From the NCBI RefSeq assembly GCF_024584515.1, contig NZ_CP102173.1:3627612-3691611 (forward strand): DNA of 64,000 bases, in the 5' to 3' direction. This DNA is from Aeromicrobium wangtongii (GTDB taxonomy: Bacteria; Actinomycetota; Actinomycetes; Propionibacteriales; Nocardioidaceae). Shown piece by piece: positions 9,771 through 20,219 of the stretch (position 1 is its first letter; each line of letters begins with the position of its first letter). A program made the position numbers and the translations under genes. The notes below the pieces were generated by a model. It had not been told where the DNA came from, made no database searches, and worked only from the letters and a program-made list of their open reading frames with translations.

Positions 9771-11765
9771 GTGGCGCGGGGCGGCGGCCCAACCGTCATC
9801 CACCTGACCGAGGCCGAGGTGCGCGCCGGCGGCGCCCCCATCCTGCGGCGCATCGCCGCGATGCTGCGGCCGTACCGCACCAAGATGGTGTTCGTCGCGA
9901 TCGCGGTCGTCGTGTCCGCCGCGCTCACCTCGCTCGTCCCGTTCCTGACCAAGGCCATCTTCGACAAGGCGCTGTTCCCGCCGGACGGCGACATCCGCAC
10001 TCACCTGCTGGCCTGGCTGGTGGCGGGGATGTGCGCGATACCCGTGGTGACCGCCCTGATCGGCATCGGCCAGAACTGGCTGACGTCGACGATCGGCAAC
10101 TCCGCGATGGCCGATCTGCGCGGCGACCTGTTCGCGCACCTGCAGAAGATGGAGCTGGCCTTCTTCACCGCGACCAAGACCGGCGCGATCCAGTCGCGGC
10201 TGGCCAATGACGTCGCCGGCGTCCGGACGGTGCTGACCGACACCGCCACGTCGATCCTGCAGAACAGCGTGACCGTGACCGCGGCGTTCATCTCGATGGT
10301 CATCTTGTCGTGGCAGCTGACCATCCTGACGCTGATCCTGATGCCGGTGTTCATCGTCATCCAGCTGCAGGTCGGCAAGCGCCGCCAGCGGCTGGCCCGC
10401 AAGACCCAGGAGTCGCTGTCGGAGATGACCGCGATCACCGAGGAGGCCCTCAGCGTCTCCGGCATCCTGCTGTCCAAGGTCTTCAACCGGGCCGACTCCG
10501 AGGTCGAGCGCTACCGGCAGGCCAACCGGGAGCAGACCCGGCTGCAGGTCGACCAGGCCATGACCGGTCGGGCCTTCTTCGCCACGGTGCAGACCTTCTT
10601 CGCCATCACCCCGGCGCTGATCTACCTCGCCGCCGGCCTCATGCTGCAGGGCAGCAGCGAGCTGACCGCCGGGACGCTCGTGGCGTTCACGACCCTGCAG
10701 GCCCGGCTGCAGATGCCGTTGCTCCAGCTCATGCGGGTCTCCCTGGACGTCCAGACGTCCCTCGCGCTCTTCCGCCGCCTGTTCGAGTACCTCGACCTGG
10801 AGCCGGCGATCACCGAGCGTCCCGGTGCCGTGGAGCTCGACCCCCACGCGCTGCGCGGGCAGATCGAGTTCCGCGACGTCCGGTTCCGCTATCCCGAGCC
10901 GCGCAGCCTCAGCGGGACGGTTGTCCGTGACCGCTTCGGCGAGTCCGGCGTGCGCATCGACAGCGGTCCCGCGCCCGAGCAGGGCTGGGCGCTCGACGGC
11001 ATCTCGCTGACCGTGAAGCCGGGCCAGCTGGCCGCCATCGTCGGGCCGTCCGGCTCCGGCAAGACCACCATGACGTACCTGGTCCCGCGGTTCTACGACG
11101 TCAACGAGGGTGCGGTGCTGATCGACGGGACCGATGTGCGCGACCTGACGATGGGATCGCTCGCCGAGGCGGTCGGCATGGTGACGCAGGAGCCGTACCT
11201 GTTCCACGGCTCGATCCGCGACAACATCGCCTATGCCAAGCCCGATGCGAGCGCCGAGGAGATCGAGGAGGCCGCCCGCGACGCCAACATCCACGACCGG
11301 ATCGTGTCGTTCCCTGAGGGCTACGAGACGATCACCGGCGAGCGCGGCTACCGGCTCAGCGGCGGTGAGAAGCAGCGCCTGGCGATCGCCCGCGTGCTCC
11401 TGATGGACCCGCGCATCCTGATCCTGGACGAGGCGACGTCCGCGCTGGACACCGAGACCGAGCGGCTCGTGCAGGACGCCCTGGAGCGGGCCACGCACAA
11501 CCGCACGACGATCGCGATCGCGCACCGGTTGTCCACGATCCACAACGCCGACGTGATCTTCGGGCTCGAGGACGGTCGCCTGGTCGAGCAGGGCACGCAC
11601 GACGAGCTGCTCGCCCTCGGCGGGCTGTACTCGCGGCTGTACGTCGAGCAGTTCGGGTCCGGCCGGATCGAGGCGCGGTTCACCGACGGCGTCCGGTTCA
11701 CCGACGGCGAGGTGTACTGCGACCGCCCGGCGCCGGACGAGCGTCGCGCGGACGTGTCGTTCTAG
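9771..11765 (+). CDS. ABC exporter, fused membrane and ATPase domains
   Basis: A 664-residue half-transporter. Six membrane helices occupy about residues 45-330. The nucleotide-binding domain has Walker A GPSGSGKTT, signature LSGGEKQR, Walker B ILILDEA and the H-loop IAHRLST. Between the first beta-strand of the ATPase and the A-loop there is an insert of about 25 residues (around VVRDRFGESG). It should work as a dimer exporting lipids, peptides or drugs; the substrate is not readable. The GTG start is 4 nt after the preceding YbaY-like gene, suggesting co-transcription. Confidence 0.9.
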   Translation: MARGGGPTVIHLTEAEVRAGGAPILRRIAAMLRPYRTKMVFVAIAVVVSAALTSLVPFLTKAIFDKALFPPDGDIRTHLLAWLVAGMCAIPVVTALIGIGQNWLTSTIGNSAMADLRGDLFAHLQKMELAFFTATKTGAIQSRLANDVAGVRTVLTDTATSILQNSVTVTAAFISMVILSWQLTILTLILMPVFIVIQLQVGKRRQRLARKTQESLSEMTAITEEALSVSGILLSKVFNRADSEVERYRQANREQTRLQVDQAMTGRAFFATVQTFFAITPALIYLAAGLMLQGSSELTAGTLVAFTTLQARLQMPLLQLMRVSLDVQTSLALFRRLFEYLDLEPAITERPGAVELDPHALRGQIEFRDVRFRYPEPRSLSGTVVRDRFGESGVRIDSGPAPEQGWALDGISLTVKPGQLAAIVGPSGSGKTTMTYLVPRFYDVNEGAVLIDGTDVRDLTMGSLAEAVGMVTQEPYLFHGSIRDNIAYAKPDASAEEIEEAARDANIHDRIVSFPEGYETITGERGYRLSGGEKQRLAIARVLLMDPRILILDEATSALDTETERLVQDALERATHNRTTIAIAHRLSTIHNADVIFGLEDGRLVEQGTHDELLALGGLYSRLYVEQFGSGRIEARFTDGVRFTDGEVYCDRPAPDERRADVSF

Positions 11766-11769
11766 GGGC

Positions 11770-12456
11770 TCAGCCCTTCCGGGTCACCCGCTGGTGGGCC
11801 GAGGCCAGCACCTGCTGGACGGTGCGGTCGATCTTCTTGGTCTCCTTGAGGCCCGGCACGGAGTAGATGATCGACGTCAAGGTGCCGTCCGAGCAGGTCT
11901 GCGCGGAGATGCCGGACTCGGTCTGGCTGATCGGCACGGTGGTGACGGTCGTCGTGGTGCCCTTCTTCTCCCCGCCGAGCTCGGCCAGCGTCACGAAGGC
12001 ATCACAGGCCTGCTTGTCGGTGAACTTGTCGGCCCCGGCCAGCAGCTTCTTGGCCGCGTCGAGATCCTTCTTGTCCTGGCCGGCCTTGAGCTCACCGGAG
12101 GACTCGAGCTGCTTGACGATGGCGGGCAACGACTTGGCCCACTGCTTCGCCGGCAGTGTGGTGACCTGGACCAGGGCCTTGTCGCTCTGCCACCGGCACT
12201 GGCTGCTGCCGTCGGCGCCCGTTGCGGCGACGATCTCGTCGACGGCCGATCCGGCCAGCTTGGCCCGGTCGGCGGCGGTGAGGCTCTTGCAGGCGATCTG
12301 GTCGCGGTCGATCGGTGCCGCGGTGGCGCTGGGGGTGGCCGACGCCTTCGCGGACTTCTTGGCGTCCGCGTCGTCGTCCGAGCCGCCGCACGCGCTCAGC
12401 AGGACGAGCGCGGCCGCGGCCAGGGGGACGAGGCGTCGGGTCACCGAGGAAGTCAT
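11770..12456 (-). CDS. Putative lipoprotein, DUF3558-like
   Basis: A 228-residue lipoprotein with lipobox LLSAC (Cys at about 25) followed by an Asp/Lys/Ala/Ser-rich tether. The mature part has four Cys, and its pattern of a conserved Cys near the start (IACKSL), CRWQS in the middle and QACDAFVTL resembles the DUF3558 family of actinobacterial lipoproteins. No function is known. It is convergent with the ABC exporter, with 4 nt between stops. Confidence 0.7.
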   Translation of the reverse strand: MTSSVTRRLVPLAAAALVLLSACGGSDDDADAKKSAKASATPSATAAPIDRDQIACKSLTAADRAKLAGSAVDEIVAATGADGSSQCRWQSDKALVQVTTLPAKQWAKSLPAIVKQLESSGELKAGQDKKDLDAAKKLLAGADKFTDKQACDAFVTLAELGGEKKGTTTTVTTVPISQTESGISAQTCSDGTLTSIIYSVPGLKETKKIDRTVQQVLASAHQRVTRKG

Positions 12457-12512
12457 CCCACCACTGTAGGAGGCGTGCCCACGGGCCCGATGCCGAGCGT
12501 TCGCGGTCCGGC

Positions 12513-13181
12513 TCAGCCGGCAGAGGACCGGCGCATCTCGCGCACCCGCACGACCACGAAGCCGATGATGACCACCAGCACGGCGAGGATGACCACCTTC
12601 TGGAAGGCGTCGGCGTACGGCTCGACCCGGTCCCAGTTCCTGCCCAGCCGGTATCCGGCGACGACGAAGATCGAGTTCCAGATCGCGCTGCCGAGGGTCG
12701 TCAGCGCCAGGAACAGCGGGAAGCTCATCTTCTCGACGCCTGCCGGCAACGAGATGAGACTGCGGAAGATCGGCACCATACGACCGAAGAAGACGGCGGC
12801 CGAGCCGTGCTTGAGGAACCAGGCCTCGGTCTTCTCCATGTCGCTGACCTTGAGCAGCGGCACCTTCTCGAAGACGAGCGCCGCACGGTCCCGGCCGAAG
12901 ATCGCGCCGAGCCAGTACAAGATGACGGCGCCGGTGACCGAGCCCAGGGTCGTCGCCACGAGCGCCCCGGCCAGGGAGAACGTCCCCTGGCTGGCGGCGA
13001 ATCCCGCCAGCGGCAGGATGATCTCGCTCGGGATGGGCGGGAAGAGATTGTCCATCCCGACCGCGAGGCCGGCTCCGAACAGACCCAGCTTGTCCATCAG
13101 CTCGACGGTCCAGCCGGCGAGCCCTGAGTCGGGGGCGTTGTCGGCCGCGGCTGTGAGGGCGGTCAGTAAGGTCACGGGCAT
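12513..13181 (-). CDS. DedA/SNARE-associated family membrane protein
   Basis: A 222-residue membrane protein. It has the family motifs FPPIPSEIILPLAG, the central GxxxGxxxxYWLG region and FGRMVPIFRSLISLPAG with its conserved arginines. DedA proteins are flippases or scramblases for undecaprenyl phosphate or phosphatidylethanolamine and support envelope homeostasis; the lipid handled here is not known. GGAAG lies 8 nt before the ATG. The ATG overlaps head to head with the ATG of the next gene on the plus strand. Confidence 0.9.
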   Translation of the reverse strand: MPVTLLTALTAAADNAPDSGLAGWTVELMDKLGLFGAGLAVGMDNLFPPIPSEIILPLAGFAASQGTFSLAGALVATTLGSVTGAVILYWLGAIFGRDRAALVFEKVPLLKVSDMEKTEAWFLKHGSAAVFFGRMVPIFRSLISLPAGVEKMSFPLFLALTTLGSAIWNSIFVVAGYRLGRNWDRVEPYADAFQKVVILAVLVVIIGFVVVRVREMRRSSAG

Positions 13182-14700
13182 GAGCGTATCTTCCGGGCTC
13201 AATCGAGCAGGCATCCTGACCGGTCTGGTGGCAGTCGTCCTGGTCGCGGCCGCCCTGGTGGTGAGGCCGGACGGGTCGAGCGACTCGGCGACCGCTCCGG
13301 CCTCGGACACCCTGACCGCGATCCGCTCGGCCACCCCGTCGGCGGCACTGGACGTGGTCTCGACCACGAGGCTCGGGGCCCCCGTCGAGGTCTCCCGGCG
13401 ACTGCTCGAGTCGTCCCCCACCGTCGTGCTGGCCGACGCGACCGATCCCGCGGCGCAACAGATCGCGATCACCTCGGCCTCGACCCTCGGCGTCCCGGTG
13501 CTGCTGGACACCCCCGAGGCGCCGGCCGAGATCGATCGCCTCGGCGCCACGACGGTGCTGACCTTCGGTCGAGTCGCAGCCGTCCCGGGAGCCACGGCGG
13601 TCCCGGTCGACGAGGCGCAGGCCGCCGCGGAGATCGACCGCCGACGAGAGGCCGCCGGCCAGCGTTCGGCCGCGACGGCCGACGCCATCGTCATGACCCG
13701 GTCCGCATCGTCCAATGCCGCCGCGGTGGCGACCGCCCGGGCCGCCGGTGCGCACGTGCTCGAGGTCCCCGATGCGGATCCGCGCACCGATTCCGAGGCG
13801 GCCCGCTACCTCGCCGAGCATCCTGACCACCCGGTGATCGCGCTGGGGTCGTCCTTCGCCCACGTGGCCTACCCGCTCGACGTCGTCCGCAAGGGCATCG
13901 AGCAGCCGGCCGGCGGATATCTCGCTCTGGGCGGGAAGACGACGTACACCGCGATGTACGGCCACCCCGGCGCCCCGCAGCTCGGTGTCCTCGGCGAGCA
14001 GGGCGTGCAGGCGTCCATCAAGCGGGTCGAGCGCCTCGTGCGCAAGTATCAGCGCGCGGCGCCGGACGCGGAGTTCGTGCCGACGTTCGAGATCATCGCG
14101 ACCGTCGCCTCGGCCTCAGCGGGCAAGGACAAGAACTACTCGACCGAGACCCCTGTCGCAGAGCTGCTGCCCCTCGTCGATGCTGCCGAGAAGGCCGGCA
14201 TCTACGTGATCCTCGACCTGCAGCCGGGCCGCACCGACTTCCTGACCCAGGCCAAGAAGTACCGGTCGCTGCTCGAGCGTCCGCACGTCGGCCTGGCGAT
14301 CGACCCGGAGTGGAGGCTCACCAAGAAGCAGAAGCACCTGGTGCAGATCGGCTCGGTCACCGCCGACGAGATCAACCGCACCGGCGACTGGCTTGCCGAC
14401 CTGACCAAGAGCAAGAGCCTGCCGCAGAAGATCTTCGTGCTGCACCAGTTCTCGTCCTCGATGATCAAGCATCGCGGTCGCCTCGACACCTCACGGCCCG
14501 AGCTGGCGACCGTGATTCACGTTGATGGCTCGGGACCTCAAGGCGCGAAGCAGGGCACGTGGCACCACTTACGTGCCAAGGCCCCGCGTGGAGTCGGGTG
14601 GGGCTGGAAGAACTTCGTCGACGAAGACTCGCCGATGCTCACAGCTCAGCAGACCTGGCGCCAGGTCAAGCCCCACCCCGATCTCATCACATATCAATAG
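13180..14700 (+). CDS. Secreted protein with CWB2-like N-domain and TIM-barrel-like C-domain
   Basis: A 506-residue protein with one N-terminal hydrophobic segment (ILTGLVAVVLVAAALVV). Residues 60-130 read like a cell-wall-binding repeat 2 unit (TVVLADATDPAAQQIAIT, then GVPVLLDT and LGATTVLTFG). From about 270 to the end there are alternating beta strands and helices with FVPTFEIIATV, YVILDLQPG, HVGLAIDPEW and KIFVLHQFSSS, like a glycoside-hydrolase barrel; the Asp/Glu at the strand ends could be catalytic. It is probably displayed at the cell surface. No named family was recognised. TAAGG lies 8 nt upstream of the ATG. Confidence 0.72.
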   Translation: MSVSSGLNRAGILTGLVAVVLVAAALVVRPDGSSDSATAPASDTLTAIRSATPSAALDVVSTTRLGAPVEVSRRLLESSPTVVLADATDPAAQQIAITSASTLGVPVLLDTPEAPAEIDRLGATTVLTFGRVAAVPGATAVPVDEAQAAAEIDRRREAAGQRSAATADAIVMTRSASSNAAAVATARAAGAHVLEVPDADPRTDSEAARYLAEHPDHPVIALGSSFAHVAYPLDVVRKGIEQPAGGYLALGGKTTYTAMYGHPGAPQLGVLGEQGVQASIKRVERLVRKYQRAAPDAEFVPTFEIIATVASASAGKDKNYSTETPVAELLPLVDAAEKAGIYVILDLQPGRTDFLTQAKKYRSLLERPHVGLAIDPEWRLTKKQKHLVQIGSVTADEINRTGDWLADLTKSKSLPQKIFVLHQFSSSMIKHRGRLDTSRPELATVIHVDGSGPQGAKQGTWHHLRAKAPRGVGWGWKNFVDEDSPMLTAQQTWRQVKPHPDLITYQ

Positions 14701-17006
14701 TTCAGGGCCCGCGGACGGCTGACCAGTGCGATACCGCCTGCCAAGCACAGCAGGCCAGCCAACGCGAGTCCGTTCAGTCCCGACCGAGCACCTGCGGCGG
14801 GGAGCGCCGACGTCGCCTCGTCCGGATCAGACACGTCCGGATCGTCTCGGTCGACGACAGGCTCGTCGGTTGCCTCATCTCCATCGTCGATGACGTTGAC
14901 AGGCGGATTGGACACGATCTGGATCGCCGTTGAAGCGGTGAGCGGCGAGCCGCCGTCGGTCGCTGTAGCGACGATTCGGTGGTCTCCGAGAGCTGAACCA
15001 GCCGGGATCGTCGTTGTGAGCGAGTACGCTCCGGCTCCATCGACCGTAACGGTGCCCAAAACCACCGGATCCGAGTGAAGCGCGATCTCGACAGATGTGC
15101 CCGCCGCAAGCGTGCTCGTGCCGGTCACAACGATCGTGTGGCCCGGTTGGTAGACCTGTCGATCAGTGCCGACTGACAGCTGTGAAACAGGCGTCGAGCC
15201 GCTTGACTTCCAGGCAGCGTAGAGGACGACATCGGCCTCGACCGTTGTTGCGAAGTCGTAGCGTGCTCCCGAGGCCGACCCAACTCGCCAGCCGTCGAAC
15301 GTCAGTTCTTGATCGGTGGGCGCCGTAGGTGCGGTCGCAGTGGTGCCACAGATGACCTTCTGCGGTGCAATCGCGTCACCATGGCCGCCCAGATCAAACG
15401 TGACTTGCGGTGTCACGACGGGATAACCGTGCCACTCGAATCCGAAGTTGGCCGCATACTGACATTCCGGAATGATGCGGACCTCATTGTGAGAAAAGGA
15501 GCCGTACCGAACGTCGTCTGGATCCATCGGGTTCACCCGATCTTCGGCCACAGTCGGGCCGGGGCCGAAGACGTAGAGAGTCTTCAGGGTCCACGGTGAC
15601 CTGCTGCCACTGAATGCCGATCCCCCTACGCTCCTGACCCCCGCAGAGAGGGTGAGTTCAACGAAAGGATTCTCAGCGAACGCACTTTCCCCAATGTCGA
15701 TCGGACCTGCGCCGAAGGTGACTGAGGTGAGACCCGCCGCAGTGAAAGCGTAGTTTCCAATCGTGCGTACCGAGTCGGGGATCGTGAGGCTCCCCCCCGA
15801 ACCAGCAGCCCCGAACGCCCAGTCGTCGATCGTCTCGACCGATGATCCCAGCGTCAACCCTGTCAACGGCTGATACCTGAATGCGCCCGCACCGATCGTC
15901 GTGACCGAATCGGGGATCACAAGATGGATGGCTAGCTGGGGCTCCCTCGGCGCGGCGTTGAACGCATCGGCACCGATCGTCACCAACGACTGACCCAGCG
16001 TCAAGGACATCAACTCATTGGCACCAAAAGCGCCCCGACCGATCGTCGTGACCGAATCGGGGATAACCAGCGAGGTCGCCAATGAGTCGTAGAACGCGAA
16101 GTCGCCAATCGATTCCACCGATGATCCCAGCGTCAACCCTGTCAACGGCTGATACCTGAATGCGCCCGCACCGATCGTCCTGACCGAATCGGGGATCACA
16201 AGATGGATGGCTAGCTGGGGCTCCCCAGGCCCGAGGTTGAACGCATCGGCACCGATCGTCACCAACGACTGACCCAGCGTCAAGGACATCAACTCATTGG
16301 CACCGAAAGCGGCTGCACCGATCGTCGTGACCGAATCCGGAATGACCACCGAGGTCAGCAATGAGTCGTGGAACGCGTAGTCGCCAATCGTTTCCACCGA
16401 TGATCCCAGCGTCAGCGAGGCGATGTCGTTCTCGTCAAAAGCGTTGTCACCGAGCGTGCGCACATTGTCACCGATCACCACCGAGGTGATGCCCATGAAT
16501 TTGAACGCCTCCGGCCCTACCGACACGACCGGGTACGTTGCGCCGTCGATACCGACCGAGTCAGGGATCACGACCGACGTTCCGCCTCCGGGATAGGAGA
16601 TAGCGGTCGCGCCCGCCGAGGGGTTCTGGTCGTCGAAGGAATACTCGATGCCGTTGACGACCTCCGTTGCTGCACCACGCCTCGCAACCTTCTTCACCCC
16701 CGTGGGCTTGGCAGCCGAGCGGGCTGACGTCGGCTGGGGCACCTCGTCGACGGACACCTCGGCCTGCTCGGGTTCCTCAGCAACAGGTGGCTCCGACGCT
16801 TCCTCATCGCCTGGCTGCTGCTCGGATACGGGACTCGCCGCGACCAACTCGGGCGCGCTTGCCGCAGGGTCAGCGGCGGAGTCCGCGACTGCCGGCGAAA
16901 GTCCGGGCAGGACTACGGAGACTGTCACCAAAGCCGCCAGGAGCACCCGGTGGCGCTGCCTGCGGTTGCGGCGATGAGTGGGACGGTAGGTGGTCGAGCT
17001 GGCCAT
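14694..17006 (-). CDS. BspA-type leucine-rich-repeat surface protein with sorting signal
   Basis: A 770-residue exported protein. The signal peptide ends near AVADS. A Pro/Glu linker follows, then about a dozen BspA-like LRR_5 repeats (pattern VVIPDSVTTIGxxAF). Next is an InlB/Flg_new repeat (TFDGWRVG to VVLYAAWK), a bacterial Ig-like domain, an acidic spacer, then LPAAG, a hydrophobic helix and a short basic tail, as for sortase anchoring. BspA repeats often bind host or matrix proteins or other bacteria. The ATG follows AAGGA. Base composition is visibly lower in GC than its neighbours. Its 3' end overlaps the convergent gene by 7 bp. Confidence 0.9.
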   Translation of the reverse strand: MASSTTYRPTHRRNRRQRHRVLLAALVTVSVVLPGLSPAVADSAADPAASAPELVAASPVSEQQPGDEEASEPPVAEEPEQAEVSVDEVPQPTSARSAAKPTGVKKVARRGAATEVVNGIEYSFDDQNPSAGATAISYPGGGTSVVIPDSVGIDGATYPVVSVGPEAFKFMGITSVVIGDNVRTLGDNAFDENDIASLTLGSSVETIGDYAFHDSLLTSVVIPDSVTTIGAAAFGANELMSLTLGQSLVTIGADAFNLGPGEPQLAIHLVIPDSVRTIGAGAFRYQPLTGLTLGSSVESIGDFAFYDSLATSLVIPDSVTTIGRGAFGANELMSLTLGQSLVTIGADAFNAAPREPQLAIHLVIPDSVTTIGAGAFRYQPLTGLTLGSSVETIDDWAFGAAGSGGSLTIPDSVRTIGNYAFTAAGLTSVTFGAGPIDIGESAFAENPFVELTLSAGVRSVGGSAFSGSRSPWTLKTLYVFGPGPTVAEDRVNPMDPDDVRYGSFSHNEVRIIPECQYAANFGFEWHGYPVVTPQVTFDLGGHGDAIAPQKVICGTTATAPTAPTDQELTFDGWRVGSASGARYDFATTVEADVVLYAAWKSSGSTPVSQLSVGTDRQVYQPGHTIVVTGTSTLAAGTSVEIALHSDPVVLGTVTVDGAGAYSLTTTIPAGSALGDHRIVATATDGGSPLTASTAIQIVSNPPVNVIDDGDEATDEPVVDRDDPDVSDPDEATSALPAAGARSGLNGLALAGLLCLAGGIALVSRPRALNY
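15841..16398 (-). repeat. Tandem duplication, 2 x 279 bp, in the LRR gene
   Basis: Two consecutive 279-bp units (15841-16119 and 16120-16398) share long identical runs; a third, diverged unit starts at 16399. Each encodes 93 residues, or four LRR_5 repeats, so the duplication keeps both reading frame and repeat register. The near identity of the first 80 bp shows that it is recent or homogenised. Confidence 0.9.
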
Positions 17007-17116
17007 CTCGGTTCCTTCAGCGACTGATGTGCCGTCCCCCAACAGCGGATGCGATATGCGACGACCTTTCTACACCATCGATGGCGAAGGGGCGGCGGTG
17101 AGTGGCCTACATCACC

Positions 17117-18529
<1,413 letters not shown>

Positions 18530-18595
18530 CGATGAGCCCCTTTCGTCGTCACTGTGCACCCTAGGATTCGGTGCAGACACAAACACCGACCCGTC

Positions 18596-18623
18596 ACAGT
18601 AGGCCCCTGCGGACCGCTGTCAA
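18596..18623 (-). promoter_or_regulatory. dnaB promoter
   Basis: On the minus strand TTGACA (18623-18618) is followed after 16 nt by TACTGT (18601-18596), a good housekeeping promoter. Transcription would start near 18589, leaving a leader of about 60 nt before the dnaB GTG, with AGGGG near its end. Confidence 0.7.
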
Positions 18624-18643
18624 AGACCGCACCGCACACCCCC

Positions 18644-18735
18644 TGTGCGCAACCCGGCCCAACCTGTGGAAAACGCCGTAAGCCATGTGCACAGCCGGTG
18701 GATGAAGTTGTGGACAAGCAATGATTTTAATCTCA
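18644..18735 (-). promoter_or_regulatory. Phased DnaA-box-like cluster with AT-rich stretch upstream of dnaB
   Basis: Read on the dnaB strand, four 9-mers lie in one orientation: TTGTCCACA (18717-18709, a perfect box), CTGTGCACA (18694-18686), TTTTCCACA (18673-18665) and TTGCGCACA (18652-18644). Start-to-start spacing is 23, 21 and 21 bp, about two helical turns. An AT-rich stretch, GAGATTAAAATCATTG, lies next to the perfect box at 18719-18734. The set is just upstream of the dnaB -35 box. The rest of this 363-bp intergenic region (18530-18892) shows only the dnaB leader and the ribosome-binding site of the MATE gene. Confidence 0.6.
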
Positions 18736-18892
18736 CGCACCTGCTCTGACCTGCAGAAACACCCTGCGGGGGATGTGGAGCCAAAATAGTTGGGGCGGGA
18801 CCTTCGTCCACCGTCCCCTGTTCATAGACTTGTCGACAAACCCCGTCACACGAACCCCACAGCACCCATCCGTCACGTCCAGGAAGGCCGGC

Positions 18893-20215
18893 ATGAGGCT
18901 GCGCAACCACGCCGACCGGCAGATCCTGGCCGTCGCCGTGCCGGCCTTCTTCGCACTCGTCACCGAGCCGCTGATGCTGCTGGCCGACACCGCGATCATC
19001 GGCCACCTGGGCACCCCCGAGCTGGGTGCGCTGGCGGCCGCGTCGGTCGTGCTGGGCACGGTCGTCGGGCTGTGCGTCTTCCTGGCCTACGGCAGCACCG
19101 CCAGCGTGGCACGGCAGCACGGCGCCGGCGACGAACGGGGAGCGTATGGCCTGGCGATCAGCTCGCTGTGGCTCGCAGCGGGCCTCGGTGTCGGCCTCGG
19201 CCTGCTCGTCGCGGCGACCAGCGGGCCGTTGTCCCGGGCGCTGTCCAGCTCGCCGCGGGTCGCCGATCTCGCGCAGGACTACCTGGTCGTGTCGGCGCTG
19301 GCAGTTCCAGCAATGCTGCTGATCCTGGCGGCGACGGGCGCCCTGCGCGGCGTGCTGGACCTCAGGACCCCGTTGATCGCGACGATCGTGGCCAACATCG
19401 TCAACGTCGTGCTCAACCTCCTGTTCGTCTACGGGCTGGGCGGCGGCGTCCGGGGAGCGGCCGCCGGCACGGTCCTGGCCCAGTGGCTCGCCGCGGGCTG
19501 GTTGACCTGGGTGGTCGTCCGGCGCGCCCGACCCGCCCACGCGGCGATCCGTCCCCGGATCGGGCAGATCCTGGCTGCCGCGCGCCAGGGCGTCCCGCTC
19601 ATCGTCCGCACCCTGACGCTGCGGACCACCGTGGTCCTGGCGGCGCTGGTCGCGGCCGGCCTGGGCGACGTCCAGCTCGCGGCGCACCAGGTCGCGGCGA
19701 CGCTGGTGACCCTCCTGGCCTTCGGGCTGGACGCCGTCGCGATCGCCGGGCAGACCCTCACCGGACGCGCCCTGGGGGCCGGGGACGCACCGGGCACCCG
19801 GGCCCTGACGCGGCGGATGATGGCGTGGGGGCTCGGCACCGGACTGCTCGCCGCAGCCCTGCTGGCCGGCCTGGCTCCGTGGATCCCGCACCTGTTCACC
19901 GGTGACCCGGCCGTGCGGGACGCCCTCGTGCCGGCACTGCTGGTGGTCGCCGCGATCCAGCCCCTGTCAGGCGTGGTCTTCGTGCTCGACGGGGTGCTGA
20001 TCGGGGCGGGCGACGGGGTGTACCTCGCGATCGCGGGCCTGTTCACGCTCGCGGTCTACGCCCCGCTGGTGCTGGTGGTCGGGTGGGCCGACGCGGGATT
20101 CACCTGGCTGTGGGTCGCGTACGGCGGGTTCATCGCCGCACGGCTGGTGACCCTGGTCCTGCGGGCGCGCAGCGACGCGTGGCTGGTGCTGGGAGCCGGC
20201 GGTCCAGCAGACTGA
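18893..20215 (+). CDS. MATE-family efflux transporter (DinF-like)
   Basis: A 440-residue membrane protein with 12 predicted helices in two similar halves. EPLMLLADTAIIGHLGTPELGAL at the start is the typical DinF/MATE entry motif. It should use a proton or sodium gradient to export cationic drugs or metabolites. The ATG at 18893 follows AGGAAGG. The hydrolase gene starts 4 nt after the stop, suggesting joint transcription. Confidence 0.92.
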   Translation: MRLRNHADRQILAVAVPAFFALVTEPLMLLADTAIIGHLGTPELGALAAASVVLGTVVGLCVFLAYGSTASVARQHGAGDERGAYGLAISSLWLAAGLGVGLGLLVAATSGPLSRALSSSPRVADLAQDYLVVSALAVPAMLLILAATGALRGVLDLRTPLIATIVANIVNVVLNLLFVYGLGGGVRGAAAGTVLAQWLAAGWLTWVVVRRARPAHAAIRPRIGQILAAARQGVPLIVRTLTLRTTVVLAALVAAGLGDVQLAAHQVAATLVTLLAFGLDAVAIAGQTLTGRALGAGDAPGTRALTRRMMAWGLGTGLLAAALLAGLAPWIPHLFTGDPAVRDALVPALLVVAAIQPLSGVVFVLDGVLIGAGDGVYLAIAGLFTLAVYAPLVLVVGWADAGFTWLWVAYGGFIAARLVTLVLRARSDAWLVLGAGGPAD

Positions 20216-20219
20216 GGCC

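Noticed and set aside
18530..18892. The dnaB upstream region as the chromosomal origin itself.
   Set aside because: The gene order at the right edge (rpmH, rnpA, yidC, parAB) places oriC beside dnaA just outside the window, so this cluster is more likely regulatory.
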